From the NCBI GenBank assembly GCA_027307335.1, contig DAHUXD010000003.1, positions 124,001 through 188,000 on the forward strand: a stretch of 64,000 nucleotides of DNA, read 5' to 3'. This document shows positions 1 through 10,172 of the stretch, in pieces (within the stretch, counting starts at the first letter, position 1; each line of letters begins with the position of its first letter). Under the pieces are notes generated by a model, which had not been told where the DNA came from, did not search any database, and was given only the letters and a program-made list of their open reading frames with translations. Made by a program: the position numbers and the translations under genes. Origin of the DNA: Acidobacteriota bacterium. Its GTDB lineage: Bacteria; Acidobacteriota; Thermoanaerobaculia; UBA5066; Gp7-AA6.

Positions 1-80
1 TAGACCTCCCCCATGCCTCCAGCGCCGATGGGCGCAAGGATCTCGTAGGGCCCGAGGCGTGTCCCGGTGGAAAGCGGCAT
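1..80 (-). CDS. Ser/Thr protein kinase, N-terminal fragment (cut by window edge)
   Basis: Only the first 26 codons are inside the window. They read as the start of a PknB-type kinase: a short leader, then LGPYEILAPIGAGGMGEV, which is the first strand and glycine-rich ATP loop. The residues are nearly identical to the start of the kinase at 113-2686, whose stop lies only 32 nt upstream, so the two are probably co-transcribed paralogs. Whether it also carries a C-terminal propeller cannot be seen. Confidence 0.85.
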   Translation of the reverse strand, partial: MPLSTGTRLGPYEILAPIGAGGMGEV

Positions 81-112
81 CGAGGTGAGGCGATTCTACC
101 TTCGAGCGGGCG

Positions 113-2686
113 TCACCTGAGGCCTTCGACGACGTAGAGATCCGCCAGGACGCGCTGAAACGAGTAGACGTACGACTTCTCGTCGGGCGTCGCCCAGACG
201 GGCGAGATCAGGGTGATCCCGGCGGGATCGAGCGGCATGAGCTCCTTCCAGAGCTCCTTCTTCCCCGAGGCGAGGTCGAGCTTCGAGAATCGCTCGGGGA
301 CCTCGCCGCGCACGCGCACGAACAGCGACCGGCCATCCTGCGAGAAGCCGCTGGGAACGTCGCCGGGCATCAGTCCGTTGATGGGAGTCGGCTCTCCCCC
401 TTCGAGCGGATAGAGGTAGAAGCGGCGATCCGGACCGATCGAGGCCACGAACCTTCCGTCGGCGGTGACGCTCCGGGCGAACATCCGGTATCCCTCCGGG
501 GAGATGGCCTTGGGCTTCGGGTCGTCCAGGCCCTGCATCCAGAGGCGCGAGCCGTGATCCGGCTCGTTGCCGGAGAAGAGGATCCGTCGGCCGTCCGGCA
601 GCCAGGAGGCCTGCTCGATGCGCACGCCGCTCGGCGGCAACGGTTTCGGCTCGCCGGCGCCGATCGGATAGAGAACGACGCGTCGCGCCGTGCTCGAGCC
701 CGCAATCGCGAGGACCGTCCGGCCGTCGGGAGAGATGCCGAAGGCGAGCCCGGGCCCGAGGCGCACCGCGGGCGAGCCGTCCGCCTTGCGGACGTAGACC
801 GAGCCGCCCGGACCGCCCCCCTCGCCGCTCTCGTCGAAGAGGAGGACCTGGCCGTCGGGCGTCATGTCCCGGATGAGCGACCAGTCGAGCCAGGAGAAGT
901 CGCGCTCCTTGGGCCCGCCCGGAACGAGTCCCGAGATGCCCTGGCGGGCCTTCTCCTGAACGACGAGGACCTTGCCGGACTTCGAAGCGTCCTCGATCGT
1001 GAGTCCGCCCGTGCCCTGAGCCATGACCCGGACGCTGCCGCCGCGCGTCGCGGCGCACAGAGCGCGCTCGTTGCCGACGAGGGCTCCCGTGAACCAGACC
1101 TCGGAGCCGTCGGGCGACCAGACGAGTCCCTGGGCGCTCTCGAACAGGCCCGAGATCGCCCGCACCTTGCCCGAGTGATCGACGAGCGTGACGACGCCGC
1201 TGTCGTCCCCCTGAACGGGGTGATCGATGAAGGCGACCTCGCCGCCGGGGGACACGCGAGGATGGGAGATCCAGCCGGCCGTCTCGTAGAGAGAATGGCC
1301 GATGGGGTACTCCAGCCGAACCTTCCCTCCCTGCTGGCGGACGACGGCGAGGTTCGACCCGTCGGGAGCCCAGGAAGCGAACTGGACGTCTTCGAGGACC
1401 TCCTTCGGCGAGCCTCCGCCGGTCATGCCGATCCGCGCGAGCGTGCCGGTCCGGGTGAACGGGATCGAGGTGTGCCGGTTCAACGACACCGCCATCTCTC
1501 CGGACGGGGACACGGAGAGCACTTCGGCGAGCGACAGGCCGAAGGATCGCGATTCCGGGCTGTCGAGCCGGGAGACGAAGACCTCCATCGGTTTCCCGTC
1601 CCAGCTCGCGGAGTACAGGATCGTCTGGCCGTCCGGCGCGAATCGCACCGCGCCGATCGAGCCTCGTTGAAACGTGAGCTGCCGGAACGACGGCGGATGC
1701 ACGTAGCCCGCCCGCCTGCCGGCGAAGTAGGCCGCCGCCATGCCGGCGAGGGCGATCGCCACGCCGAGGAAGAGCGGCACGCGCCGCGTCCGCAAGGGCG
1801 CCGAGGGCGCCTCGTGCGCCGCCCGCGGGGACGAGAGACCGGACAGCGCCTCCAGGTCGAAAGCGACGTCGCGCGCCGACTCGAACCGTTCCTCGGGGTT
1901 CTTCTCGAGACAGTGCCGCACGATGCGATCGACGCCCGGATGCACGTCCTTGTTCGTCTGCGAGAGGTCGGGCGGCTCCTTCGTCAGGATCGAGGTGATC
2001 GTGTCGGCCGCCGTGTCGCCGCGGAACGCCTTCTGGCCCGCGAGCATTTCGTAGAGGATCGTCCCGAACGAGAAGAGGTCGGAGCGCTTGTCGGCCGGCC
2101 GGCCCCGGACCTGCTCGGGCGACATGTAGCCCATCGTCCCGAGCACGACGCCGGGCTGAGTGCCCGACATGGTCTGCATGTCGGTCTGGCCGCTCTCGAT
2201 CGTCTCCGGCTTCAGCTTGGCGAGACCGAAGTCGAGGATCTTGACGCGGCCGTCGCGGGTCAGGAACAGGTTCTCGGGCTTCAGGTCGCGGTGGACGATT
2301 CCCTTCTCGTGAGCGGCGGCGAGGCCCTTCGCCATCTGCACCGCGTAGTCGATCGCCTTGCGCACCGGGATCGGGCCCGTCGAGAGCCGGGCGCGCAGCG
2401 TCTCTCCCTCGAGCAGCTCCGTCACGATGTAGGGCGATCCGTTCTCGGAGCCGATGTCGTGGACGGCGGTGATGTTCGGGTGGTTCAGGATGCCCGCGGC
2501 TCGCGCCTCCTGCTCGAAGCGGTGGAGACGGTCGGCGTCCTGAGAGAACGACGCGGGGAGGACCTTGATCGCCACCTCGCGCCCGAGGCGCGGGTCCTTC
2601 GCCCGGTAGACCTCTCCCATTCCGCCGGCGCCGATCGGCGCCAGAATTTCGTACGGACCGAGCCTCGTCCCGGCCGAGAGAGCCAT
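113..2686 (-). CDS. Membrane Ser/Thr protein kinase with C-terminal beta-propeller
   Basis: 857 aa. An N-terminal Hanks-type kinase domain (about residues 12-275) has the glycine loop GAGGMGEV, the ATP lysine in VAIKVL, the catalytic loop HRDLKPEN, DFGLAKL and an activation segment ending GYMSPEQ. One hydrophobic helix near residues 302-322 predicts a membrane anchor. The remaining 500 or so residues carry repeated 'SPDG/APDG' turns typical of WD40-like/TolB-like propellers, which would lie outside the cytoplasm. No PASTA repeats are seen. It is divergent from the S9 peptidase gene, 65 nt away, so the two may share a control region. The ligand and substrates cannot be inferred. The kinase call is firm; the propeller is inferred from repeat pattern. 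Confidence 0.92.
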   Translation of the reverse strand: MALSAGTRLGPYEILAPIGAGGMGEVYRAKDPRLGREVAIKVLPASFSQDADRLHRFEQEARAAGILNHPNITAVHDIGSENGSPYIVTELLEGETLRARLSTGPIPVRKAIDYAVQMAKGLAAAHEKGIVHRDLKPENLFLTRDGRVKILDFGLAKLKPETIESGQTDMQTMSGTQPGVVLGTMGYMSPEQVRGRPADKRSDLFSFGTILYEMLAGQKAFRGDTAADTITSILTKEPPDLSQTNKDVHPGVDRIVRHCLEKNPEERFESARDVAFDLEALSGLSSPRAAHEAPSAPLRTRRVPLFLGVAIALAGMAAAYFAGRRAGYVHPPSFRQLTFQRGSIGAVRFAPDGQTILYSASWDGKPMEVFVSRLDSPESRSFGLSLAEVLSVSPSGEMAVSLNRHTSIPFTRTGTLARIGMTGGGSPKEVLEDVQFASWAPDGSNLAVVRQQGGKVRLEYPIGHSLYETAGWISHPRVSPGGEVAFIDHPVQGDDSGVVTLVDHSGKVRAISGLFESAQGLVWSPDGSEVWFTGALVGNERALCAATRGGSVRVMAQGTGGLTIEDASKSGKVLVVQEKARQGISGLVPGGPKERDFSWLDWSLIRDMTPDGQVLLFDESGEGGGPGGSVYVRKADGSPAVRLGPGLAFGISPDGRTVLAIAGSSTARRVVLYPIGAGEPKPLPPSGVRIEQASWLPDGRRILFSGNEPDHGSRLWMQGLDDPKPKAISPEGYRMFARSVTADGRFVASIGPDRRFYLYPLEGGEPTPINGLMPGDVPSGFSQDGRSLFVRVRGEVPERFSKLDLASGKKELWKELMPLDPAGITLISPVWATPDEKSYVYSFQRVLADLYVVEGLR

Positions 2687-2751
2687 TGGGTCGGGAGGAT
2701 TCTAAGGCGGCGCTGGAATATTCTTGCCGCACTTTTTCGAGAGGATTTTCG

Positions 2752-4941
2752 ATGAGATCAAATCCGCGCCTCTGCGCCGGGATTCTGGTGCTCGCCGCCG
2801 CGCCTCTTCTCGGGCAGGCGGGGAGGGAGATCACGGTCGCCTGGTGCTACTCGGACGACGGCGAGGCGGTCGGCAAGACTCCGAAAACGTACTGGACCTC
2901 GGACGACGACGTGCTCCTCCTGGACGAGACCCGGCCGACCGCCGAGCGCGTCCTCGAGAGAGTCCGCGCCACGGGCGAGCGCCGGGCCGCCTTCGACGCC
3001 GCGAAGGCCATGGCGAGCCTGAAGGCGGCGCTTCCGGACGCTCCCGAGGCCCTTCCCTGGCCGGACTCCTTCGATCGCGCCGGACGCCGCGCCGTCTGCG
3101 TCATCGATGACGCCCTGTTCCTCCTCGACCTCCCCTCCTCGACCCTCGAGAAGGTCGCCGGCGCACCCGGCAAGGTTTCGATCGCGCGGCTCTCGCCCGA
3201 CGGCAGAAGGGTGGCGTTCGTCCGCGGCAACGACCTCTGGGTCTACGACGTGACGTCGAAGGCCGAGACGCGCCTGACCTCGGACGGCGGCGCGAACGTC
3301 CTGAACGGCGCGCTCTCCTGGGTCTACTGGGAGGAGGTCTTCAACCACAACGAGGCGGGCTACTGGTGGTCGCCCGACTCGACCGCGATCGCCTTCCTGC
3401 GCACGGACGAGACGGGCGTCGACGAGGTCGGCTTCCAGAAGTACGCGACGGCGGTCCCGGAGATCGCGATGCAGCGCTATCCGAAGGCCGGCAACAAGAA
3501 TCCCGTGGTCCGTCTCGGCATCGCCGACCTGGCGAGCGGAAAGACCGCCTGGATGGACACGGCCGCCTTCGAATACGTGCTCGACGTCCGCTGGCTGCCC
3601 GGAAGCCGCGCCGTCGCGGTGCAGACGACCGACCGTCCGCAGACGAGGCTCGACCTCTGGCGCGTCGCTCGCGACACCGGCCACGCCGTCGACTTCCTGA
3701 CGGAGAAGGATGACGCCTGGGTCGACCAGAAGGAGCTTCAGTTCGTCGGCAACGGCGACTTCGTCGTCACCTCCGAGCGGGACGGGCACACGCACCTGTA
3801 CCGCTACGACGCGGACGGGCGGCTCCTGAACGCGGTCACGCGCGGGCCCTGGTCGGTGCGCGGTCCGCAGGGCTTCTACGGCGCGCCGCTCGACTCGGCG
3901 TGGATCGACCCGAAGGGGCAGTGGATCTTCTTCACGGCGCGGCAGAAGCCCGAGGACGAGCGGCAGCTCTACCGCATCCGCCTCAACGGTACGGGCATGC
4001 AGCGGATCACCCGCGAAGACGGCATGCACGCGATCACGATGAGCCCCGACCGGCGACTGTATCTCGACGTCCACTCGACGACGAACACGCCGCCGTCGCT
4101 CTCGCTCCATGCCGCCGACGGAACACGGATCGCGCTCCTCTACGGCCCGCGGACGGATCTGATCGCGGCCTTCGACTTCCAGAAGAGCGAGATCCTCACG
4201 GTGCCGGCGGCCGACGGGTTCCCGCTGCCGGCGCGGATCATCAAACCGCGCGGCTTCGATGCCGCGAGGAAATACCCGGCGATCGTCTACATCTACGGCG
4301 GGCCCGGCGCGCCCACGGTCGGCGACGAGTGGCACGGAAATGCGCTGTTCGACCAGGTGCTCGCCGCGCGCGGCTACGTCGTCTTCTCGGTCGATCCGCG
4401 CACCGCGACCGGGCAGAGCAAGACTCTCGAGAACCTGGTCCTCCGCCACATGCAGACCGACGAGGTCCTGAACGACGTCGTCGCCGGGGTGAAGTGGCTC
4501 AAGACCCAGCCGTTCGTCGATCCGGCGCGCGTCGGCATCTGGGGCTGGAGCGGCGGCGGCACGGACACGCTCCTCTGCATGACGCGCTCGCAGGAGTTCG
4601 CGGCCGGCATCTCGGTCGCGCCGGTGACCGACTGGCACTTCTACGACACGAAGTTCACCGAGACCTACATGAAGACGCCGCAGGACAACCCGGAGGGCTA
4701 CGCGCTCTTCAATCTCTCATCGCGCGCGAAGGACCTCCACGGGAGGCTGCTGCTCGTCTTCGGCTCGGGCGACGACAACGTCCACCCCCAGAACGAGTGG
4801 GCGTTCATCGACCAGCTGATCGCCGCGGACAAGCCCTTCGACCTGATGGTCTACCCGCTGCGCAAGCACACGATCGAGGACCGGCCCGCGCGCATCCACC
4901 TCTTCGAGAAGATGCTGGAGTTCTGGAAGCTGTACCTGTAG
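2752..4941 (+). CDS. Exported S9-family peptidase, dipeptidyl-peptidase IV-like
   Basis: 729 aa from the ATG at 2752, chosen because it begins a clean signal peptide (basic MRSNPR, then a hydrophobic run ending near GQAG) and follows a GAGAGGA ribosome site; a longer in-frame start at 2686 would bury the signal. An N-terminal propeller (about 60-470) contains the paired glutamates of DPP-IV enzymes in WEEVF (E194/E195), which bind the substrate N-terminus. The C-terminal alpha/beta-hydrolase domain has Ser600 in GWSGGG, Asp674 in GSGDDNVH and His706 in RKHTIED, with spacing like human DPP4. It probably removes dipeptides from periplasmic or imported peptides. It ends 3 nt from the convergent kinase at 4945-7524. 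Confidence 0.93.
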   Translation: MRSNPRLCAGILVLAAAPLLGQAGREITVAWCYSDDGEAVGKTPKTYWTSDDDVLLLDETRPTAERVLERVRATGERRAAFDAAKAMASLKAALPDAPEALPWPDSFDRAGRRAVCVIDDALFLLDLPSSTLEKVAGAPGKVSIARLSPDGRRVAFVRGNDLWVYDVTSKAETRLTSDGGANVLNGALSWVYWEEVFNHNEAGYWWSPDSTAIAFLRTDETGVDEVGFQKYATAVPEIAMQRYPKAGNKNPVVRLGIADLASGKTAWMDTAAFEYVLDVRWLPGSRAVAVQTTDRPQTRLDLWRVARDTGHAVDFLTEKDDAWVDQKELQFVGNGDFVVTSERDGHTHLYRYDADGRLLNAVTRGPWSVRGPQGFYGAPLDSAWIDPKGQWIFFTARQKPEDERQLYRIRLNGTGMQRITREDGMHAITMSPDRRLYLDVHSTTNTPPSLSLHAADGTRIALLYGPRTDLIAAFDFQKSEILTVPAADGFPLPARIIKPRGFDAARKYPAIVYIYGGPGAPTVGDEWHGNALFDQVLAARGYVVFSVDPRTATGQSKTLENLVLRHMQTDEVLNDVVAGVKWLKTQPFVDPARVGIWGWSGGGTDTLLCMTRSQEFAAGISVAPVTDWHFYDTKFTETYMKTPQDNPEGYALFNLSSRAKDLHGRLLLVFGSGDDNVHPQNEWAFIDQLIAADKPFDLMVYPLRKHTIEDRPARIHLFEKMLEFWKLYL

Positions 4942-4944
4942 GCG

Positions 4945-7524
4945 CTAGCGCACGCCCTCGACCAGATACAGGTCCGACAGCGTGCGGATGTAGTTGTAGA
5001 CGTAGGCGTCGCCGCTCGGCGTCGGGCCGGGGGTGAGGCCGTTGACGCCCGAGCCGTCGGCCGGCATCAGGGTCCGCCAGAGCTCCCGGCGGCCCGTCGC
5101 GACCTCCAGACGATAGACCTTCAGCGGGAGCTCTCCACGGCGAGAGACGTAGAGGAAACGGCCATCCGCGCTGCGTTGCGTCACGCGATCGCTCGGCTCG
5201 AGGCCCGGAACGAGAGTCGGCTCGCCTCCGGCGAGCGGGTAGAGGTAGCGCTTTCGGTCCGGACCCTGGACGACCGTCCACTTGCCGTCGGGCGACGTCA
5301 CTCCCTGGGCCGTGTACCCCTCGGGAGTCAGGGCTCGGGGTTTGCCGCCCGCGAAGTCTCTGACGTAGAGCCTCGGGCCGTGCCCCGCTTCGCTTCCCGT
5401 AATGAGGATCTGCTTCCCGTCCGGCGGCAGGAAATTCGCCGTGAACACCGACACCCCGTCCTTGGCGAACACCTTCGGTTCCCCGGCGCCGGTCGGGTAC
5501 GCCACGAGCTGCGGATCCGACGCGGAGTGGATGATCGCGAGCGCCCACTCTCCGTCGGGCGAGAGGTCCTGGGTGTTTCCTTCGCCGAGACGGACCGCCG
5601 GCGAGCCGTCCGTCTTGCGGATGTACACGGAGTAGCCGGCCCCGCCGCCCTCTCCCGACTCCGAGAAGAGAACCGTCTTGCCGTCGGGGGAAATGGCCGC
5701 CGGCAGCGACCAGTCGAGCCAGGTCAGGTCGCGCTCCTTCGAATCGCCCGCGGGAAGCGCCAGGATCTCCGACCGGACCGCGTCGCGCGTGACGAGCAGC
5801 CGACCGTCCCGCGAGATGTCCTGAAGCGTCAGGGAGCCAGGGATGCGGACGCGGGCCCGGGCCTTGCCCGACAGGTTCGTCCGATAGAGGGCACGGTTGC
5901 CGCCGACTTCGGTTGCCGTAAACCAGATTTCACCGCCCGGGGACCAGGCCAGCCCCTGCGCCGACGCGAATGGCTGCGAGACGTTGCTCTTCTTGCCCGA
6001 ACGGTCCACGACCGCGATCGAGCCGCCGTCGTCCCCGGGAGTCGGGTGATCGATGAAGGCGACGAGGTTCCCGTCCGGCGACACGCGCGGATGGCCCACC
6101 CAGGCGCTCGTCTCGTAGAGGACCTTTCCGATGGGGTACTCGATCCGCATCCGGCCCGGAACGACCCGCACCACGGCGAGACTCTTGCCGTCGGGTCCCC
6201 AGTCCGCCCACTCGATCTCCTTCAGGATCTCTCGGGGCGCGGCCCCGCCGGCAACGGAGAGCTGGGCGAGGGTGCCGGTCCGACGGAAGGCATCGGATGT
6301 CGTCCGGTTGAGCGACACGATCATGTCGCCCGCTTTCGAGATCGACATGACCTCCGCTCCGTCCAGTCCGAACGGGCGCGATTCGGGGCTCTCGGGCCGA
6401 CCCACGAAGATTTCGACGGGCTTTCCATCCCAGGCCGCCGAGTACAGCACCGTCTGGTTGTCGGGTGCGAAGCGCGCCGAAAAGATCTGGCCGCGTCGAA
6501 ACGTGAGCTGGCGGAATTTCGGGGGGGGTTGGTCGGCCGTCTTGCGAATCGCGACGAAGGCTGCGGCGCCGCAGGCGAGCGCCGTGACCACGACCGCCGC
6601 GGCGACCGCGAGCCAGGAGGGCCGCTTGCCCGCCTCCCGTACGTTCGCGGTGGCGGCCTGCGGCGCGGAGAGCCCGGACAGCGCCTCCAGGTCGAACGCG
6701 ACGTCGCGCGTCGAGTAGAACCGCTCCTCGGGATTCTTCTCCAGGCAGTGCCGCACGATCCGCTCGAGCCCCGGCTGGACGGACTTGTTCGTCGCCGAGA
6801 GGTCCGGCGGCTCCTCGCGCAGAATCGCCGACATCGTTTCCGCCGCGGAGTCGCGGTGAAACGCCCGCTGGCCCGACAGCATCTCGTAGAGGATCGCCCC
6901 GAACGCGAAGATGTCCGACCGCTGGTCCGCGGCCTTCCCCTTCACCTGCTCGGGAGACATGTAGCCGAGCGTGCCCATGACGACGCCGGGCTCCGTGCCC
7001 GCCGCCGTCGGCAGGTTCGTCTGCGGTCCCGTGCCGGATTCCAGCTGCGTGAGCTTCGCGAGGCCGAAGTCGAGAATCTTCACGCGGCCGTCGTTTGTCA
7101 GGAACAGGTTCTCGGGCTTTAAGTCGCGGTGGATGATCCCCTTCTCGTGCGCGGCGGCGAGGCCCTTCGCGATCTGCACGGCGTAGTCCGTCGCCTTGCG
7201 CACCGCGATCGCGCCGCCCGAGAGCCGCGCGCGCAGGGTCTCGCCCTCGAGGAGCTCGGTGACGATGTACGGCGCGCCGTCGTGCGAGCCGAGGTCGTAG
7301 ACCGCGGTGATGTTCGGGTGGTTGAGGCCGCCGGCGGTCTGCGCCTCCTGCTCGAAGCGCCGCAGGCGGTCCGCGTCCTGCGAGAAGGTCGCGGGGAGCA
7401 CCTTGATCGCGACGTCGCGCTTCAGGCGCTCGTCGCGCGCCTTGTAGACCTCGCCCATCCCGCCGGCGCCGATCGGCGAAACGATCGTGTAGGGGCCAAG
7501 CTTCGTGCCCGCCGAAAGACTCAT
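4945..7524 (-). CDS. Membrane Ser/Thr protein kinase with C-terminal beta-propeller
   Basis: 859 aa, the second full paralog of the array. The kinase domain shows GAGGMGEV, the lysine in VAIKVL, HRDLKPEN, DFGLAKL and GYMSPEQ. A transmembrane helix lies near residues 308-332 (alanine/valine-rich), followed by a propeller-like region with repeated 'PDG' turns. Its ATG overlaps the stop codon of the upstream kinase (7521-10100) in an ATGA, so the two are translationally coupled. Sequence similarity to the kinase at 113-2686 extends across the propeller, pointing to gene duplication and not to separate recruitment of sensor domains. Confidence 0.92.
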   Translation of the reverse strand: MSLSAGTKLGPYTIVSPIGAGGMGEVYKARDERLKRDVAIKVLPATFSQDADRLRRFEQEAQTAGGLNHPNITAVYDLGSHDGAPYIVTELLEGETLRARLSGGAIAVRKATDYAVQIAKGLAAAHEKGIIHRDLKPENLFLTNDGRVKILDFGLAKLTQLESGTGPQTNLPTAAGTEPGVVMGTLGYMSPEQVKGKAADQRSDIFAFGAILYEMLSGQRAFHRDSAAETMSAILREEPPDLSATNKSVQPGLERIVRHCLEKNPEERFYSTRDVAFDLEALSGLSAPQAATANVREAGKRPSWLAVAAAVVVTALACGAAAFVAIRKTADQPPPKFRQLTFRRGQIFSARFAPDNQTVLYSAAWDGKPVEIFVGRPESPESRPFGLDGAEVMSISKAGDMIVSLNRTTSDAFRRTGTLAQLSVAGGAAPREILKEIEWADWGPDGKSLAVVRVVPGRMRIEYPIGKVLYETSAWVGHPRVSPDGNLVAFIDHPTPGDDGGSIAVVDRSGKKSNVSQPFASAQGLAWSPGGEIWFTATEVGGNRALYRTNLSGKARARVRIPGSLTLQDISRDGRLLVTRDAVRSEILALPAGDSKERDLTWLDWSLPAAISPDGKTVLFSESGEGGGAGYSVYIRKTDGSPAVRLGEGNTQDLSPDGEWALAIIHSASDPQLVAYPTGAGEPKVFAKDGVSVFTANFLPPDGKQILITGSEAGHGPRLYVRDFAGGKPRALTPEGYTAQGVTSPDGKWTVVQGPDRKRYLYPLAGGEPTLVPGLEPSDRVTQRSADGRFLYVSRRGELPLKVYRLEVATGRRELWRTLMPADGSGVNGLTPGPTPSGDAYVYNYIRTLSDLYLVEGVR

Positions 7525-10100
7525 CGCAGACCCTGGATCCGATAGAGAGTCGAAAGAATCCGGTTCGTTCCGCCGGTCATCGTCGCGCCGTCGGGAGTGA
7601 CCCGAGCGGGCCCGAAATCGGTAATGCCCGACGCGTCGGCGCCCATCAGATCCCGGACGTGCCTACGCTGGCCGCTCGCGAGGTCGATGCGATCGACCGA
7701 GCATGGAATTCCCTTTCGTGAGACGTACAGGCCGCCGTCGGCCGAGAACCCGCTCGGGTAGTCCCCGGAACGGGAGGCCGACAGGTCAATGGGCTTGCCG
7801 CCCGACGCGGGAAAGAGATGGACGCGGAAGTCGGGACCCACGGCCGCGACGAAGCGCCCATCGGGCGAGACGCAGATGCGCGAGGGGTTGATGCCCTCGT
7901 CGCTCATCGGCCTGGCGGCGCCGCCGGCGAGATCCTGGGTATAGAGACGTGACCCCTTGCCCTTCTCGTTGCCCACGAAGACGAAACGGGATCCGTCCGG
8001 GAAATAGGCGCCGTACGCGAGGCGGCCGAACCCATCGGGCGGGAGGGCCTTCGGCTGCCCGGCCTTGACGGGCACGAGGACGAATCGCGACGCGTCGGCG
8101 ATCGCGCGGGTCAGCGCCCACTCGCCGTCCGCCGAGAGCGCGACGCCCACCCCGTCGCCGAGCCGGACCGCCGGCGATCCGTCCGTCGGCCGGAGGTACG
8201 CTCCACCGGCGGAGCCGCCTCCCTCGCCGGACTCGTCGAAGAGCAGGAGCCTGCCGTCGTTCGACAGTCCGCGGTCGCTCGACCAGTCGAACCAGGTGAG
8301 GTCCTTTCCGCCGGACTCGCCGGGCGGGAACACGAGGACGCTCGAGCGGTAGTCGTCCTCGGAGACGAGAGCCGTTCCGTCCGGCAGGACATCCAGGAGT
8401 GCGGGAGTGCCCTGCATCGTTCGTATGAGGCGGAGGCCCCCGGCGGGGGTAACCCCGTAGAGCTCCCGCTCGATCCCGTCCTTCGCGGCGGTGAACCAGA
8501 TCTCGCGGTATCCCGGCGACCAGGCGAGTCCCTGCACCGTCGCCCAGCCGGTCGACAGGTCCGTCTTCTTGCCGGCGAGGTCCACGACGCAGACGGTGCC
8601 GTCGTCGCCCTGCGACGAATGCTCGATGAAGGCGATGCGCCGGCCGTCCGAGGCGAACCGCGGATCCTGAAGCCACCCCGCCGTCTCGAACAGCACCTTT
8701 CCGATCGGATACTCGAGCCGGTCCTTGCCCCCGACGCGATGCACCACGGCGAGCTCGGAAGTGCCCGGCGCCCACTCGGCGTAGCTGACGTTGGCGAGCA
8801 CTTCCTTCGGAGCCGCTCCCGAAATCGGAACCCGCGCGAGGGTACCGCTGAGGGCGAATCCACTGTTGGCATAACTCGGGTCGAGGAGGATCGCCATCTC
8901 GCCCGCGGAGGAGATCGAGAGCAGCGACGCCGACGGGAACGGCAGCACGGAAGATTCCGGATTGCCCGGACGCAGCGAGTAGATGCGCGCCGGAGGCCCG
9001 TTCCACGCCGCGGTGTAGTAGACGGTGCTGCCGTCGGGACCGAATCGCGCCGTGCTCACCGTGCCCCGCTGAAAGGTCAGGCGCTGGAACTTCGGCTGCG
9101 TGACGGTGCCGGTACGACGCCCTGCCCACAGACCGAGGAGCGCTGCCGCGACGATGGCGGCGGCCGCGAACGGCCACCACGCGCGCTTGGGCGAGGGCTC
9201 CACCACCGCCGCCGCACCGGAAACGGACGTCGTCACCTCCGCGAGGTGCTCGCGCACGCTCTTCAGGTCCCGCGCGAGGTCGCGCGTCGAGGCGTATCGC
9301 TCGTCCGGGTCCTTGGCGAGGCAGCGCTCGACGATCCAGCGGAACGGCGGCGCGGTCTTCGGGCTTGCCAGCGCGACCGACTCCGGCTCGTCCTGGATGA
9401 TCGCCGCCATCGTCTGCGCTCCGGTCGGGCGCTGGAACGCGCGCTTGCCCGTCGCCATCTCGTAGAGGATCGAGCCGAGGGAAAACTGGTCGGACCGGAA
9501 ATCGACTTGCCGGCCGCTCGCCTGCTCCGGCGACATGTAGCCGACCGTGCCCATGACCGAGCCCGGCTGCGTGTGCTGGGGCGCCTGGGTGGGCGCGGCG
9601 GTCTCGTCCCCGGCGGGCGCGACGAGGAGCTTCGCGAGGCCGAAGTCGAGGATCTTCACGTAGCCGTCGCGGGAGACCATGACGTTCTCGGGCTTCAGGT
9701 CGCGGTGGACGATTCCGGCGCCGTGCGCCTTCGCGAGCCCCTCGGCGATCTGCACGGCGACGTCGAGCATCCGCTTCGGCGCCATCGGTCCCGAGGCGAG
9801 CAGCTCGCGCAGGCTCGCGCCGTCGACGAGCTCCATCGCCAGGTACGCGGTGCCGTTCGCGGAGCCGATCTCGTGGACCGTGACGATGTTCGGGTGGTTC
9901 AACGACGAGGCCGCGCGCGCCTCCTGTTCGAAGCGGCGCAGCCGGTCGGCGTCGGCGGCGAGCGACTCGGGCAGGACCTTCAGCGCCACCTCGCGGCCGA
10001 GCCGCGAGTCCTTCGCCCGGTACACCTCGCCCATGCCCCCGGCACCGAGGGGCGATATCACTTCATAAGGTCCGAGCTTCGTACCGGCTGGCAGCGTCAC
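7521..10100 (-). CDS. Membrane Ser/Thr protein kinase with C-terminal beta-propeller
   Basis: 859 aa, the promoter-proximal member of a two-kinase operon. The kinase domain (about 12-270) has GAGGMGEV, the lysine in VALKVL, HRDLKPEN, DFGLAKL and GYMSPEQ. It is more diverged than the other two full copies: a threonine/alanine/proline-rich insert precedes the activation segment, and the juxtamembrane linker differs. A transmembrane helix lies near residues 311-328. The propeller region retains the same repeat pattern, including 'DESGEGGG' also found in the paralog at 113-2686. The stop codon overlaps the next kinase start by 4 nt. Confidence 0.92.
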   Translation of the reverse strand: MTLPAGTKLGPYEVISPLGAGGMGEVYRAKDSRLGREVALKVLPESLAADADRLRRFEQEARAASSLNHPNIVTVHEIGSANGTAYLAMELVDGASLRELLASGPMAPKRMLDVAVQIAEGLAKAHGAGIVHRDLKPENVMVSRDGYVKILDFGLAKLLVAPAGDETAAPTQAPQHTQPGSVMGTVGYMSPEQASGRQVDFRSDQFSLGSILYEMATGKRAFQRPTGAQTMAAIIQDEPESVALASPKTAPPFRWIVERCLAKDPDERYASTRDLARDLKSVREHLAEVTTSVSGAAAVVEPSPKRAWWPFAAAAIVAAALLGLWAGRRTGTVTQPKFQRLTFQRGTVSTARFGPDGSTVYYTAAWNGPPARIYSLRPGNPESSVLPFPSASLLSISSAGEMAILLDPSYANSGFALSGTLARVPISGAAPKEVLANVSYAEWAPGTSELAVVHRVGGKDRLEYPIGKVLFETAGWLQDPRFASDGRRIAFIEHSSQGDDGTVCVVDLAGKKTDLSTGWATVQGLAWSPGYREIWFTAAKDGIERELYGVTPAGGLRLIRTMQGTPALLDVLPDGTALVSEDDYRSSVLVFPPGESGGKDLTWFDWSSDRGLSNDGRLLLFDESGEGGGSAGGAYLRPTDGSPAVRLGDGVGVALSADGEWALTRAIADASRFVLVPVKAGQPKALPPDGFGRLAYGAYFPDGSRFVFVGNEKGKGSRLYTQDLAGGAARPMSDEGINPSRICVSPDGRFVAAVGPDFRVHLFPASGGKPIDLSASRSGDYPSGFSADGGLYVSRKGIPCSVDRIDLASGQRRHVRDLMGADASGITDFGPARVTPDGATMTGGTNRILSTLYRIQGLR

Positions 10101-10172
10101 GGCGACTCGATCAGGAGAGGGTACAACAGGAAACGTTCCCTCTCTCTCCGTTCGGCCCGCGCAGCGGGTCGC

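Noticed and set aside
96..2834. A 912-codon open frame overlapping the first full kinase on the same strand
   Set aside because: It is an Arg/Gly/Pro-rich out-of-frame shadow with no motifs; the kinase in the other frame has every catalytic motif. Many such shadows occur across the window because of high GC.
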